This document shows, one piece after another, positions 42,101-53,494 of a stretch of 64,000 bases of DNA. The translations under genes were made by a program, and so were the position numbers. Within the stretch, counting starts at the first letter, position 1. Each line of letters starts with the position of its first letter. The stretch covers positions 20,274,001 to 20,338,000 of the forward strand of contig JANTQA010000023.1 in assembly GCA_027625915.1 (NCBI GenBank), in the 5' to 3' direction. The stretch comes from Anaeramoeba flamelloides (Eukaryota; Metamonada; Anaeramoebidae). A model generated the notes under the pieces. That model was not told the DNA's origin. It saw nothing but the letters and a program-made list of their open reading frames with translations, and did no database searches.

Positions 42101-44262
42101 CAGAGTTTATCTTTTTAGTACAACTTTTTTTTAATTTTACCATTTAAAACTAAAAAAAACAGTTGAGGACCAAATTAGTGCCTTTTGTGAAAATAAAATT
42201 CCCATAATTTAGAATTTGTTTTAGTAAATGAGTTAAAACAAGATAGTGAATCTAAAAATATACATAATTTCAACTTTGAATTCAATGATTTTGGCAAAAA
42301 ATGTTTTCAAGATAAAGTTAAATGGAAACTTTATTTATTTTTATTTATTTTTTCATTTAGTTTTTTTAATTGTATTAATGGAAAGTATTTGATCAGTTTT
42401 TCATTTTTAGTGTTTTTTGGGTCGTAGGGACATATAGGTTGTCATCAAAACCTCTATTATACTCTGGGGATATTTCATTCTCTTATTTATTAAAAAATTT
42501 ATTTATTTGGGTTAAAGGTATGATTTGAAAAATTCAGTTTCGCTAAAAACTGTTGTACTCAAAATTGATAAAATGTACTTACTTCCTTAATGATTTTATA
42601 AAAAGAGAAATGAAAATGATGAAGTGAAAATTTTTTCCCATTTATTCTGAATTTAACATATAAGAATTGGATCAAATCCTTTTCTCAATTTAAAGGTGTG
42701 AGATGTAAGAGCCATATTCTTGAAAGAACTGAACAGTTCTCACTCTTTCATCGAATTAAAGTTTTTCTAAAAATTCGTGATTTGGGAAACGCAAAACTAA
42801 TTTGGTTTTAGTTTCTTTAATTGAAAAAAAGAAAAAAAAAAAACAGTTGTTAAAAAAGCCAAGTACAAAAAGTTTGAAAAAGTAGTGACTCAAGCTGCAG
42901 AAAAGATTGAGTCAAACAGTTTGAGAAACACTTTTTAAAACTTTTGGGAATCGCTTTTTGAAAATGTCTCTATTTGATTTCGAAATAGATATTATTATTT
43001 GAGAAAAATGGAATTGAGGTTTGAGCAATTCTATTTTCATACATTTCACAAATGTGATGAAAAATATGAATTAGATCAACATATAGAAATTATTGGTAAC
43101 AATTATTTAAAGCATAAAAAAGTATGTTGTGCTTTAAGATTCAAAAATATAAATTCTTGAAATGTTCAATTCGAGAATAAAAAAAATTCATAAAAGTACC
43201 GAAAAATTGCAATTTCAAAAAATTTGATTTGACCTCAATGTTTCAAGAAGGAAGAGAGAAACTAATTTGATAATTCTAGTTTTTGGTTGGTTTGTAAAGA
43301 TCTGCTTATTATTTCAGATCATTTTGAAGAAACTGGATTTGAGGGAATTGTAACTAAAATTTTCATATTTGTTTGATGGAAAAATACAGCAATTTGAAGA
43401 AATTGCAACAAAGGATGATTAAGTCACTTTTTTTTGTTGTTCAAAGGTTTCTTTTTTCAATAAAAGACAAACAATTTTAAAAATAAAAACAATTACAAAG
43501 ATTATTTGTTTTGAAGATTAAAAAACTTTGAGAAATTTGAGAGAAGACTTTTTGTGTCTTTGAAACAAAAAATAGGAAACTGAGAAAGATTTTTTTTTCA
43601 ACAAAGTTCATCCAGAGCAAATTGTATGAAGCAAATAAAAAGAAAAAGAAAATTTAGAAAGGTTTCCAATAATATCAAACCTGAAGTTCTGGATCATTAT
43701 CGTCTTCTAAAAATTCTAATAAATACGCAACACACATAGAATCAATTAGTTCATCTATTGGTGGATCTTCTTCATCACCACTAATCATTATCCTCAGATC
43801 GTGTACAAGTTCTAATTTGTTGGTGCAGTTTGGATCTGACAATTGGCTACTAATCTCAGGAAGCCTTTCAAGCTAATGGGTTTAAATTATTAAATTTGTA
43901 ATTTACAGAAAACAAGAATTTTAATTTTTTTTATTTTGTATTGAGATCTTGATTAATTGCTCTAAAAACTTTTGAGGATCTTTTTTTTTTGATTTTTACG
44001 ACATAACAAATAATTTTCTTTTTGAAAATTTTTTTGAAAAGTTTTGATAAAAAAAAATAAATACAATTTCATCGACCAATTGGTTGTACTCTTCAGAGTT
44101 CTCGTCATTTCTTGTTATGTTTCTTTTTTTACGGATTAAATCTTTCTTCTTTCTTTTTGAGATCGAAAACAATAATTTTTTTCTTTTGTTTGTAGAGTCA
44201 TGACGAGTTAGTTTTGTTTTGAATTTGTTTTTTCTTTTCAAAAGCTTTTTTTCAAAACTCAT
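34956..44262 (-). CDS. Importin subunit alpha (5 exons)
   Basis: Exons 44262-44065, 43872-43681, 40002-39846, 36089-35929 and 35798-34956 join in frame to 516 residues, a normal importin-alpha length. Introns are 192, 3678, 3756 and 130 bp. Residues 1-66 hold the importin-beta-binding domain ([20 protein letters not shown]...[13 protein letters not shown]). Armadillo repeats then follow, with [60 protein letters not shown] and a C-terminal [20 protein letters not shown] helix with an acidic tail. The major NLS-site W-x3-N pairs are W135/N139, W177/N181 and W220/N224. In the minor site the usual tryptophans are Leu346 (EACLIISN) and Phe388 (EACFALTN). The protein should bind nuclear-localisation signals and ride importin-beta through nuclear pores. 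The start at 44262 was chosen because it begins the basic domain; an upstream in-frame Met would add 17 mostly hydrophobic residues. Confidence 0.97.
37925..38060 (-). pseudogene. Orphan exon-like open stretch inside importin-alpha intron
   Basis: An acceptor-like CCATTTTTTAG (38071-38061) opens onto 45 codons with protein-like content ([34 protein letters not shown]), closed by TGA at 37927-37925. A further stretch on the same strand to about 37440 is protein-like but broken in every frame. It does not fit the importin-alpha frame, which is complete without it. Likely a relic or nested fragment; no family recognised. Confidence 0.25.
39215..39505 (+). repeat. Dispersed repeat family I, copy 2
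   Basis: Shares with 53495-53795 the blocks ATTGATCGATCAAAT, ATTTGAGTT.TTCTATT, GATCCAACGAAGCAA / GATCAAACGAAACAA, AAGATGAAAAAATGATTTTC and TGTGGAAAATTTTGAATTTT. Lies in importin-alpha intron 3, antisense to the gene. Confidence 0.65.
40275..40640 (+). repeat. Family L copy 2, decayed coding-like repeat
   Basis: Parallel to 32690-33040; shared landmarks are CTAGAATTAGATAAATTAAA, AAGAAGAAGTAAT and ATCAGATCGAAAAATAAAT. The protein-like frame is interrupted many times. Confidence 0.4.
40690..40860. repeat. Cluster of TCGCGA palindromes
   Basis: Five exact TCGCGA words (40714, 40753, 40789, 40828, 40845), each set in an A/T context (mostly ATCGCGAT), plus near-copies CACGATT, TCGTGAT and TCGAGAT. 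Irregular spacing of about 17-39 bp argues against a simple tandem repeat. Related blocks with TCACGAT(T/A)AAGTT lie at 38707-38754 and 41772-41850. Confidence 0.75.
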
Positions 44263-47200
44263 TCCGATTATTAAACAACAAAAAGGGAAGAAATAAAAAA
44301 AATGATCGATCATTTTACAAACAAGACGATTTTAGAAACTTGGTTAATAGGTTTCAATATTTGTTTTTCGTCCGATACTTTAAGACACACCATTGGGAAA
44401 TAATTTCCAAAACAACTATTTGAATGAGTTATTCCAAAAATTCGAATATTTTTTTGCAAACACTTTTTGATTCAAGAAATATAAAATAGCAAATTTAAAA
44501 GCTGATTAGTATATTTTTGAAAATTTTTGAAATAATTCTACTAATAAAAATGGGTTTTTCAGTATAACAAGATACTTTGAAACTAAAATATCATCCAGTT
44601 GCTCTCTTTATTAAAAGAAAAGTAAACCCAAAGTATATCAGAGTTAGATTTTTAATTTTTAGAATATTTTTTTGGATGGTATTTGAAATTTAAAATAGGA
44701 AACATTAATAGAATTTTTATCAAATTTGTGATTTTTTCTTTTTTCTTTAAAATAACAATAAAAATACATTTCAAACTTTTTATGATAAAGACTTTGATAT
44801 TTATGTTTATCATAAAAAAAAAAAATCAAATTCTAATTCTGTGATAATTTTTGAAATTTGTTTAATATATAATTTTTTATTGAAAAAAAAAAGATCTTTT
44901 GAAATTATAAATTCAATAATAAATAACGTAATCTCAAATTATTTTAAAATACTTTTCAATGAATATTTAATAGTTTTCTTTTAAAAATATTACAAAAATA
45001 TGGAAAAATTTATTTCTTCTGAAATGAAAAACAAAAATTTCAAAAATAATATTCTCAAAATGTTTTCAACAAAAAAACTGAGATTTTTTTATACAACTTG
45101 AAAAAAAAAAAAAATTTAAATAATCTGTGGAAATTATAAAAACTTAACTTATATAATTTATTATTAAAAAAAACTCTTATAAACAAAAAATACGAAAAAA
45201 ATTATAAATATCGAAAATATGATAAAATCATCTTTCTATTAATTGAAGTAGTAAAAATCAAATGAAATCAAATGAAATCAAATGAAATAAAATAAAAATA
45301 AAAATAAAAAGTTAAATATTGATTATTATTGTTAGTTTTTTTGATTTTTTTTGTAAAAGTTACTATAATTGTTATTACAGTAATTATTGTTAAAGATGTT
45401 CTTGATATTTTTTATTATTTAAATCAGTTTTTTGGTCTGTCCATTAATGTGTTATTACGGTTTAAATAGGTATCATTTTAATTACTATTCGTTCTACTAT
45501 TATTTCTATGGTAATTATTCGTAACGATATTATTAAAGATAACTACTATCATTATGATATCTTTATAAAGCTTTATTTTAATTGCACTAATTGTTGGTTC
45601 TAGGTTTGTAAGTTTTTAAACTCAAATTGTTTTATATTTGTTAAAGTTGTTAATATTGATCGGTAATATTTTTTTAAATGAGTAGAAAAAAATCTAAACA
45701 TTTGAATAATTGTAATGTTAATTTAAAAAAAAATCAGAAATAAATTTTCAGAAAATTGACATTTAAAAAAGGGTTAAATAAATATAATACCAACTTCATG
45801 GGAAAATATTATTTTTTTTTTCCACATATATAAAATTACTTGAGTAATTTTCTCAAGAAATCTCTCAAGTTTATTCTTTATATACTCTTTACTTTAATAA
45901 CTAATTTTTCTTTCTTTCTTTTTTTTTTTTTTGGAGGGAATTTAAAAAAAAGTTTCATTATAAATTCCTTAAACCAAATAAAAAAGCTCTTAAAAAGTTG
46001 ACAAAAGAAAAAGAAAAACTTTAACAACTAGAAAGTAAATATATTTTGTTCTTTAAAACTGTCTAGATACATTCAATTAAATAATTAGATAGTAAATCAG
46101 ATGATATGTTCTTTTATATATTAAAAATAAATTTAAAAAATCCCGGACTTGAAAGGTATATATTTTATTGTTATAATTGAATAAACTTTGTGGGTTTATT
46201 TTTACAATTTTGGTTTTATTAGTTTATCCTAAACTGGGCCAGAAAAATAGTATTTTCATGAAATAAATTACTATTTTCATATGAATAAAGGTATATTATA
46301 TATATATATATGTAAAATAAATTGAAAATCAACTAAAAAATGGGAATAAAAATATTGAAGGAATTTTGAAGCAAAAAATAAATAAAAATCATTTATTTCT
46401 CGATCTTATTAGTAAAATGGAAAGAATTTCTTCTTTTTTACTCATTTTTATTTTTAAATTTCAATCGAAAACAATAATTTGAAAAACTTTTGAAAAGAAA
46501 AAACAAATTACTTGTTTTTCTTAAAAAGTAATTTAAGGATGAAATGTAATTCCAAATTTTGATTTCATTTATTTAATTTAGATGTAGACCAAGAAAATGA
46601 TATATTTTTTATCGTTTACTTTAGAAAAAAATTATATTTAATCGATTAATTTGTTTGATTTTAAAATTATTTATTTAAATTAAATTAAAATGGGAACTCA
46701 AAATAATTCTGAATTCTGATAGAAATTTTTTCTAAATTTTTGTATTATTTTGTAGTTTTTTTTTTTTTTTTGATTGAGTAGATTCAATCTTTTTACTTTA
46801 AATATTTAAAGCAGTATTATTTGTTTTGTTTATTTGATAAAAATATTTTAAAAAAGAATTTTGAAAACAAATTTATAAAAAAAATTTTGGTAAAACAATA
46901 GTGACTCGAAATAGGGCCTAGAAATTCAATGTTATAAATTGTTTGGGTCCATGCAAATTAGGAAGATAAAGAAGAAACAAATCTTTATTTATATTTTTTC
47001 GTTGAAATTATGTTATATCATTCTTGATTTAAACGGGTGTATTTTGAAAGGTGATCTTTTGTGTTTGGTATTCAAAAAGCAAAAAATTTGTTCAAATACA
47101 CATCTTCTCAGGTCTTTTTTTTTTTGGTTTACTTGTATAATTATTTTCAAGGATTCACTGGGATTAATATTTTAATATCCAAAACCTAATTGAATAAAAG

Positions 47201-47527
47201 GAAAAATTTATTCAAAAAAAATTGAAAAATTAAAGATCAAACTCTGAGTTACTTTGGATTTACTTTTCTTTTCATAAATAGAGCAGACAATGGTTTTTTT
47301 GGTTTCAAACATTCAATATCATTTGGTACTCAAAAAATATCTTTCAATATTTTTCACAATTAAAATTATTAAAAATGCGTCCAACTAACTTAAAATAATC
47401 TTTATACTCAATAATCTTTTAAACAATAAAGAAACCAATGATGCTTTGGAGTTTGTAAGTGATTCAAAAAGATATGGATTGAAAGAATTTCATAGAGAGT
47501 CAAATCATTTTTTTAAACAAATCCAAA
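44263..47527. other. Strand-switch spacer, probable divergent promoter region
   Basis: 3.3 kb separate the importin-alpha start codon (minus) from the C9orf72 homologue's start (plus), so both promoters should be here. The region is A/T-rich with homopolymers, a short AAATCAAATG tandem (45262-45290) and a degenerate ATT/AAT-rich stretch (45360-45620). No ORF is convincing; the short ones present look like chance. Confidence 0.6.
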
Positions 47528-49085
47528 ATGTCTTTTTTTGGTTTTTTATCAACAACATTCCGAAAAACAGAATCAAAACCAGAAGGTAATGAATAGGAGT
47601 TTTCTAATTTTACTTAATGTTTTTTGATTTTTATTATCCTTCATCTATTCAACAAAAACAATCTAATTTCACCAAAATAAATCAATAATAGATGATTATC
47701 GAATGAAAAAAGATAGCAATATATGTGCAATTCAGTATTCAATTTGGGACAACGTTTATGGTCCTGTGGTTGATTGTGTAAAATTCTATTTTCTTTTTTT
47801 TACTGGTTTGAATTTCTAAATATTTTTCTTTTTTTGCCTTTCTGGACAAAACAAAACACAACAAAACAAAAATGAATCTAAACACCAAGATTTGGGTGGG
47901 TTCAAGAGAGTTGTCACAAGACATTACCAAATACTTGGCACGTAATACTCTTTCAATTGACTTACAAAAAACAGAAGAAACCTTCGAAAATGAAGAAGAT
48001 AAAAAAAAAAAAAAAAAAAAAAATCGGCATTCTTGGAAAAAAGTGATCCCTTAGATCCCTTACTGAGTAAAAATAGCACAACAAGTGTGAACGTTCACAT
48101 TTTTTCAAATTTTGATTTAATTGTAATCAGTGTCTCGTTTTTAATACCAACCCAAGAGCACAATCAGCTTCAGGCCTCACTATCTATTTGTTTGCCCGCA
48201 AACTGTTTAAAAAACTTCCTCAAAGCATCCAGCTTATTTCAAGATCGATCCATTTTGATTAGCGCACGGCTCGTGGGCTTAGTGCTTGAAAGGGAAAAAA
48301 AAAAGCTCTCAAAGCATCAGATTTTTAAAACGTTTACAAACGACTTACTTAATTTCCAAAATTACATCGACGCCCACATAAGGAGTGGGATTTTGTATCC
48401 ACAGCTGTCAATGACCATATTCCATGCTAATCCCTTGATTGAAAAAATCCCTCTCAAGCTTTTCTCTTGTGCGTTAACCTCGATGATGCAGACCTGTGGG
48501 TGTGTACTCGTCATTGGCCTCGACGAAGAGGAAATTAATTATTTCATTGATTCTCTTTCTTTGTTTCTAACAACACAGGAACTGTCTCTGTCAAAGCAAT
48601 TAGATCCGCTGAATATTTTGAATCCAGAAGAAAACTCAAACCACTTTTCGGTTGGTAGTCTCTTTAAATTTAATAAGCTCAATAATGGCACACAAAGGTA
48701 CATCCCAGATTTATTTATACAAGGAATTATCACAGATTCCTTTCAAACAGATTCTCTTTTTGAATCCTATTACCCCTCCACTATCGTGGATCTTAATAAA
48801 AAAAAAGTATACCAAACGCCCAAATTTAATTATCACCAGTTCCACTGGAAATCCAAAATGAGGACTTTTATTACACAAGGCTCATTATCTTATAAAAATA
48901 TTAAATTAGACTCGCAAGTTCCTTTAATTACTACAGTGAAGAAGGCTTCAAAATCAGTGCAATCTTTTTTAAAAATTTTATTTAAACTCCCTTTATCTCT
49001 TAGACTATCATATATTATTAACTGGAAAAAATTATTCTATCAAAAAGCAATTGTTTTAATTCGATACACAAATTCAAGATTGTAA
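47528..49085 (+). CDS. C9orf72: C9orf72 homologue, longin/DENN protein (3 exons, one frame discrepancy)
   Basis: Exons 47528-47585, 47692-47777 and 47890-49085, with introns of 106 and 112 bp. Joining exon 2 to exon 3 gives YSIWDNVYGPVVDC-IWVGSR, which matches human FAYWDNILGPRVRH-IWAPKT residue for residue in length. Later blocks also match: VISVSFLIPT, MMQTCGCVLVIGLDEEE (human LQTCGCSVVVGSSAEK), SLSLFLTTQE, LFIQGIITDS, YYPSTIVDLNKKKVYQTP and LSYIINWKKLFYQKAIVLIRY. The predicted length is about 445 residues; it stops before the last approximately 65 human residues. An A23 tract at 48001-48023 throws the frame by one base: A21 or A24 would restore continuity. Either the tract length is misread or the copy is frameshifted. 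In animals the protein works with SMCR8 and WDR41 in autophagy and endolysosomal traffic. The first exon is the least certain part. Confidence 0.85.
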
Positions 49086-49424
49086 ACTTTTCTTTTTTTT
49101 TTTATATCTTTAATTTTTTTTTTTTTTTTTTTTATTAATGTTGTTGTTTTTTCTTCAATTCAATTCGATTCAATCCAATTCAATTCTTTACAATTTTTTT
49201 GTTAAAAACAAGTTCATTTTGGAGAAATATAATCATTAAAAAAAAATAATATTAATTTATAATGTTTAAATTAAGGGGGTAGCAACACCATAAAACCCAC
49301 TGAAAACGAAATACGTGAAATTTTATCATATAAAAATTATATAGGTATTCTTAAGGACTACGTTTTTAGGTAAAAACGGTGAAATAATGTATAAAATCAC
49401 CCTTGAATAAGTTATGTAATCCAA

Positions 49425-49690
49425 GTAATATTTATCCAAGTAGAATTTCTTTTAGAAAAAATGTGAAATTTTCACAATTTCAACAATTTTCACCTTGTTA
49501 GATCATGCTAAATTTTGATTTTAATATTTTAGAATTTCCATTTCAACTTTCAGAACTCACACTATTTTCTAGAGCTGTTCTACATATTTTTTAAATTTAC
49601 TTTTACAAGTTTGAAATGTTCTCAAATTTGAAATGCACTTGGAAATCCCCAAAAGCCATTTTTTTAAATTTCATTTTTTTGTTTATTCTT
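49425..49690 (+). repeat. Dispersed repeat family D, copy 2
   Basis: Parallel to 795-1085. It sits inside a larger unit bounded by the inverted words TTCTTAAGGACTACGTTTT (49347) and AACGTAGTCCTTAAGTT (about 49851), which suggests a mobile unit of roughly 500-600 bp. Confidence 0.5.
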
Positions 49691-51229
49691 AATTTCCTTT
49701 TAATTGAAAAGAAAAGAAAAAAAGTTTACCTGAAAAGGTAAAGATGACAAAAAATGTTTTTTTTTATTTTGGTCCAATTTCTTTTGTTTGAAAAATTTTT
49801 TTGAGAAGAGAAAGTGAAATAACACAATTACTCAAACCCTCCAAGGGTGGGAACGTAGTCCTTAAGTTCTAGATTCCCCAAAAATTTTAAATTAAAAAAA
49901 AAAATTAAAAATTTTATTTTACTAAAATTTACAATTAAAATTGCAAAGAAAGAAAATATTATTTTGAAAAAAAAAAAAACACAAGAAAAAGTTATTTTGA
50001 AAAATAATTTGTTTCTTTTTTTTCATGGAGATTATTTTTTTCCAGATCTAATAGTAAATCTACTTGGCTATATTTTTCGATATGTTCAAATGATATTTGG
50101 TAATTATTTGAAAAAAAATTTTATCTCTACAAATTGTTATCCAACTATTTTAGATTTGGGGAAAAAAAAAATAAAAATAATTATAATTATTTTCTTTAAA
50201 ATTCTACACTTTTAAAAAGAGAATTTTATGTTTCACTAATATTTCAAACATATAATTTTATCTTTAATTATATCATCTATTTTAAAAAATAATTCATTTG
50301 ATTTCTTATTATAATTTCAAAACTATTTAACAAGTTTTTCTCAATTGATTATATTCTTTTTTTTTCCTTTCTTTTTGATGTTTTTGATAACTTTTTAATT
50401 TTTAATAAAATAATAATAAATCACATTTTTTTTTTATCTTGGGAAAGTCTCTAATATATTTTCTGGATAATTACTTTGAATTTCCAGAAAGAAAAATCTC
50501 TCATTTTTAAATTAATATTTAAACTATTTTTAATTCATTAAAAACTTTTAATAAAAATTTTACTCAATATTGAACTTAAAAATGTATTAAAATGTGTATT
50601 ATTTTCATAATATAAAAAATTAACATTTTTTGAGAGTTTCAGCATCTTTGGAATTCATTATTTTGGGAAGTTTTTGTACATTATTTATCTCATATTAATT
50701 AATATTTTAAACGTTTACAAGATTAATTTATCATTTTTAAGCAAATTATGAATCAATTTTAAAAAATTATTAATTATTTGGAATTATGAGGCTTTATAAA
50801 TATGTAATAATTTACAAACCATTATTTTGGTCTCAATCTCAGTATTCAAAATTATTTATGATTTAATACTTTATAAAATTTTTTCTAATATAAAAAGGGT
50901 TTGAATTTTTTTTTTTATTATTGAAGAGAGGTGATTCAAATAAATTACTTCATGTTTGCCGTTAGATTTTTTTTAATTTAAGAAATAAAACGAAAATTTA
51001 TTTAATTTTCCGCTTATTTCTCAAAGTAAAAAAAACCGAGGCGCTTGATGATACTCTAAGGCACTTCCTGAAACTCTAAAAATTTTTCAGAGTTTTTTAT
51101 CCTAGATATAATGTAGACAAGATTATATAACTCATAGGATATCTTTTCTTTTAAAAAATGAAAAGTAAAAATTTTTATTTCAAAACAAAGGCAAGAAAAA
51201 CAGAAAGAAAAAGAAAGAAATGAAAGAGA

Positions 51230-51425
51230 GAAGGCTTTATTGGTAAGGGTTAAGTGCTCAAGAGCTCTTAATCTGTTAAAGAGAGAGTTTTAAAGTGACT
51301 AAATTTGTGACTCCTAATTCAAAGAGTAGTCAAAAGAACCTTTTGATTACAGTCATTAGAAGTATTTTAAACTCAATTTAGTTTTCTGGAAAAAAAGGAA
51401 AGAGAGTAAAATAATAATAATAATA
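51230..51425 (+). repeat. Dispersed repeat family J, copy 1
   Basis: About 195 bp nearly the same as 53110-53290 in direct orientation: AATCTGTTAAAGAGAGA, AAGTGACTAAATTTG, TCTAATTCAAAGAGTA-like, GAACCTTTTGATTA, CAGTCATTAGAAGTATTT, AATTTAGTTTTCT. Confidence 0.7.
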
Positions 51426-52017
51426 ATAAGTAAAAACTAAATTGAAAAAAAAATTTTTGTACCTTAAGTGTTGAATGGGTTGGTGGTTGTTTCCTTTAGG
51501 TCTTTTTTTTTTGGATCTTCACCATAATTTGTTTTAATGAAGAGTTCTAAACATTTGAACAACTATCTAAAGATCAAATAAATAGGCTAATTTATTAAGT
51601 TTTTTAATTTAGAACTTTATAAATGATTTACATCTATAAAGTGCTGAGTTTTTAAAAATAAGAATTTGTTTTCGAAATTTTCTCTTTAATTCTTTTTTTT
51701 TTTTTTATTTTTTTGCAAGTTTTCCAAATCTTGTTTTCACAAAAACTCAGTACAAGATACCAACTCGACAACAAAAACCCGGTCCAAGTAATAACTCGAC
51801 AGATTATACAGAAAGTTCGATTCTATTCTCTTCAGTTCAGTTTCAAATTGCATTAGTTGGATTCAGTTCTCTTTAGTTGCCAAAGTCCAGTTCAATTTGT
51901 TCAGGATCATGATCAAGTACGTTTAAGATCGAATCAAGAACAAGTCTATCAATTCTTATAATGTTTTTTTCTGACTTTTACCTCTCTCCCCAAGCACATA
52001 AAAAACAAAAAAGAGGA

Positions 52018-52068
52018 GGAACCAAAGGAACCAAAGGAACCAAAGGAACCAAAGGAACCAAAGGAACC
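52018..52068 (+). repeat. GGAACCAAA minisatellite
   Basis: Five full 9 bp units and a partial sixth, with no mismatches until the final unit. One forward frame would read (E-P-K)n in a short open stretch, but no gene is supported around it. It abuts a repeat R copy. Confidence 0.9.
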
Positions 52069-52165
52069 CAAACAACTTAAAAAGGTAAAAAGTTTAAAAA
52101 ATCTAAAAGGTTTTGAATTAGAAAAATTATTATTTTGATCATCAAGATCTTCAAAAAAAAAAAAA

Positions 52166-52730
52166 TCAATTTTATTTATTGATGGAAGAAGTGTAAATTA
52201 CACTCTAAATGTCCTTTTACTTAAATTTCCTCAAAGGTAATTTAAGCGTAAAATCATTGATTTCACGATTGTTCAAGGGAAAGATACACCCAATTTTTTT
52301 ATGTATAAAAGCAAAAGCAAAAAAATTGAAAAGAAAAAAGGAATTTGAAAAAGAAAAAAAAAAAAAAAATTTAAAAAGGTTTTATAAGAAGCAATTGTTA
52401 AAAAATCCAAAAAAAAAAACCAATGCTATCTTTAATTAAGGACCCCCAAAATCACAGCCACGATACTTTTGGTTGGTTTAATAATTTGATAATTGATCAT
52501 GAATGTTCACTTGGGGATCTTTGTTTAAGTTGTTGTAATTTCTTTTTTTTTTTGATCTTATTTGCTTTAAACCTTTGGTCATTTTTAGCCTTTGCTTTTT
52601 TGTTTTTATTTTCAAGTTACTCATACTTTCATGTTTCAGTTTCACAGTATTAGCAAGTAACCACTTGATCTTTTTCCTTTGTAACTCTTCTTCCCAATTT
52701 AAAGAAGATTCAGCTAGGGAAAAAATGGAA
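52166..52730 (-). mobile_element. Dispersed 600 bp repeat family R, copy 3
   Basis: Inverse of the copies at 23690 and 26729, and the best preserved. On the minus strand it is open for about 115 codons, including WEEELQRKKIKWLLANTVKL and SNLKIKTKKQRLKMTKGLKQ, and continuing into SIVAVILGVLN before a stop. The frame opens after a CCCTAG acceptor-like site. The peptide is lysine-rich and matches no family I know. The homologous frame is broken in the other two copies. Confidence 0.65.
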
Positions 52731-53109
52731 AAAAAAAAAAAAAAAAAAATCAATTCTGAAATAACGAACAACAAAGAAAGAAATTAAACGAATGATCACA
52801 TCAAAAATGATTTTCTTTTTATTTTCATTTTGTTGACGAATTGATCGAACCTTTATCATTAACAATAGTAATCATATAATAAACACCATTCCAAAAATCC
52901 CTACACCCAAAATCAAAAATAGTCAAAAAAAATCTCATTTTTTTTGTATTTTTTACAAACTTAATATAAAAACACGTTTAAGTTACACCAGTATTAATGT
53001 TTTTATAAATCTGTTTTCATCCAAATTAAAGAAAAAAAAATAAAAAGATGAAAAAATCAAAATCAATCAATGTTTTCAAAATTATGAAACGAGCTGAATA
53101 AAAAATTGT

Positions 53110-53290
53110 ATTGCTTTATTGCTAAGGGTTTGATGAAATTCATCTAATCTGTTAAAGAGAGAATTTTGAAGTGACTAAATTTGAGGCTTCTAATTCAAAG
53201 AGTATCTAAAATAGAACCTTTTGATTAAAGTCATCAGAAGTATTTGAATCTTAATTTAGTTTTCTAAAAAAAAGAGAATAAAAAATGAAG
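53110..53290 (+). repeat. Dispersed repeat family J, copy 2
   Basis: Direct copy of 51230-51425, 1.9 kb downstream, with a repeat R copy lying between the two. It is followed within 200 bp by repeat I copy 3. Confidence 0.7.
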
Positions 53291-53494
53291 GAGTAGGGAA
53301 AAAATGGTAGAAAGTAAAGAGTGAAGAGTGGAAAAAATAATAAAGAGAGGTTTAAAATAAGTGTGGTAAGAGATCTGAAGTTTGCTGGTTTAAATGAATT
53401 TATTGAGAGGTTTTATTTTGTCTTGAGCTCCTTTTTCCTAATTGCGTGTTGAGTCATCAAAAAATTGAATTGATAAATTTGTTGAAATTTCACC

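Larger units (their letters stand above)
40003..43680 (-). other. Importin-alpha intron 2
   Basis: A 3678 bp intron with donor GTTTGA and acceptor ACTATTAG. It contains family L copy 2 (40275-40640), the TCGCGA cluster (40690-40860) and a further member at 41772. No exon candidate fits the importin frame. Confidence 0.85.

Noticed and set aside
44263-44313. Upstream in-frame start for importin-alpha
   Set aside because: The extra 17 residues are mostly hydrophobic and precede the basic importin-beta-binding domain, which begins naturally at Met 44262.
45360-45620. Degenerate ATT/AAT-rich stretch that could encode an Asn-rich peptide on the minus strand
   Set aside because: Interrupted, no start or splice signals; looks like a decayed trinucleotide microsatellite.
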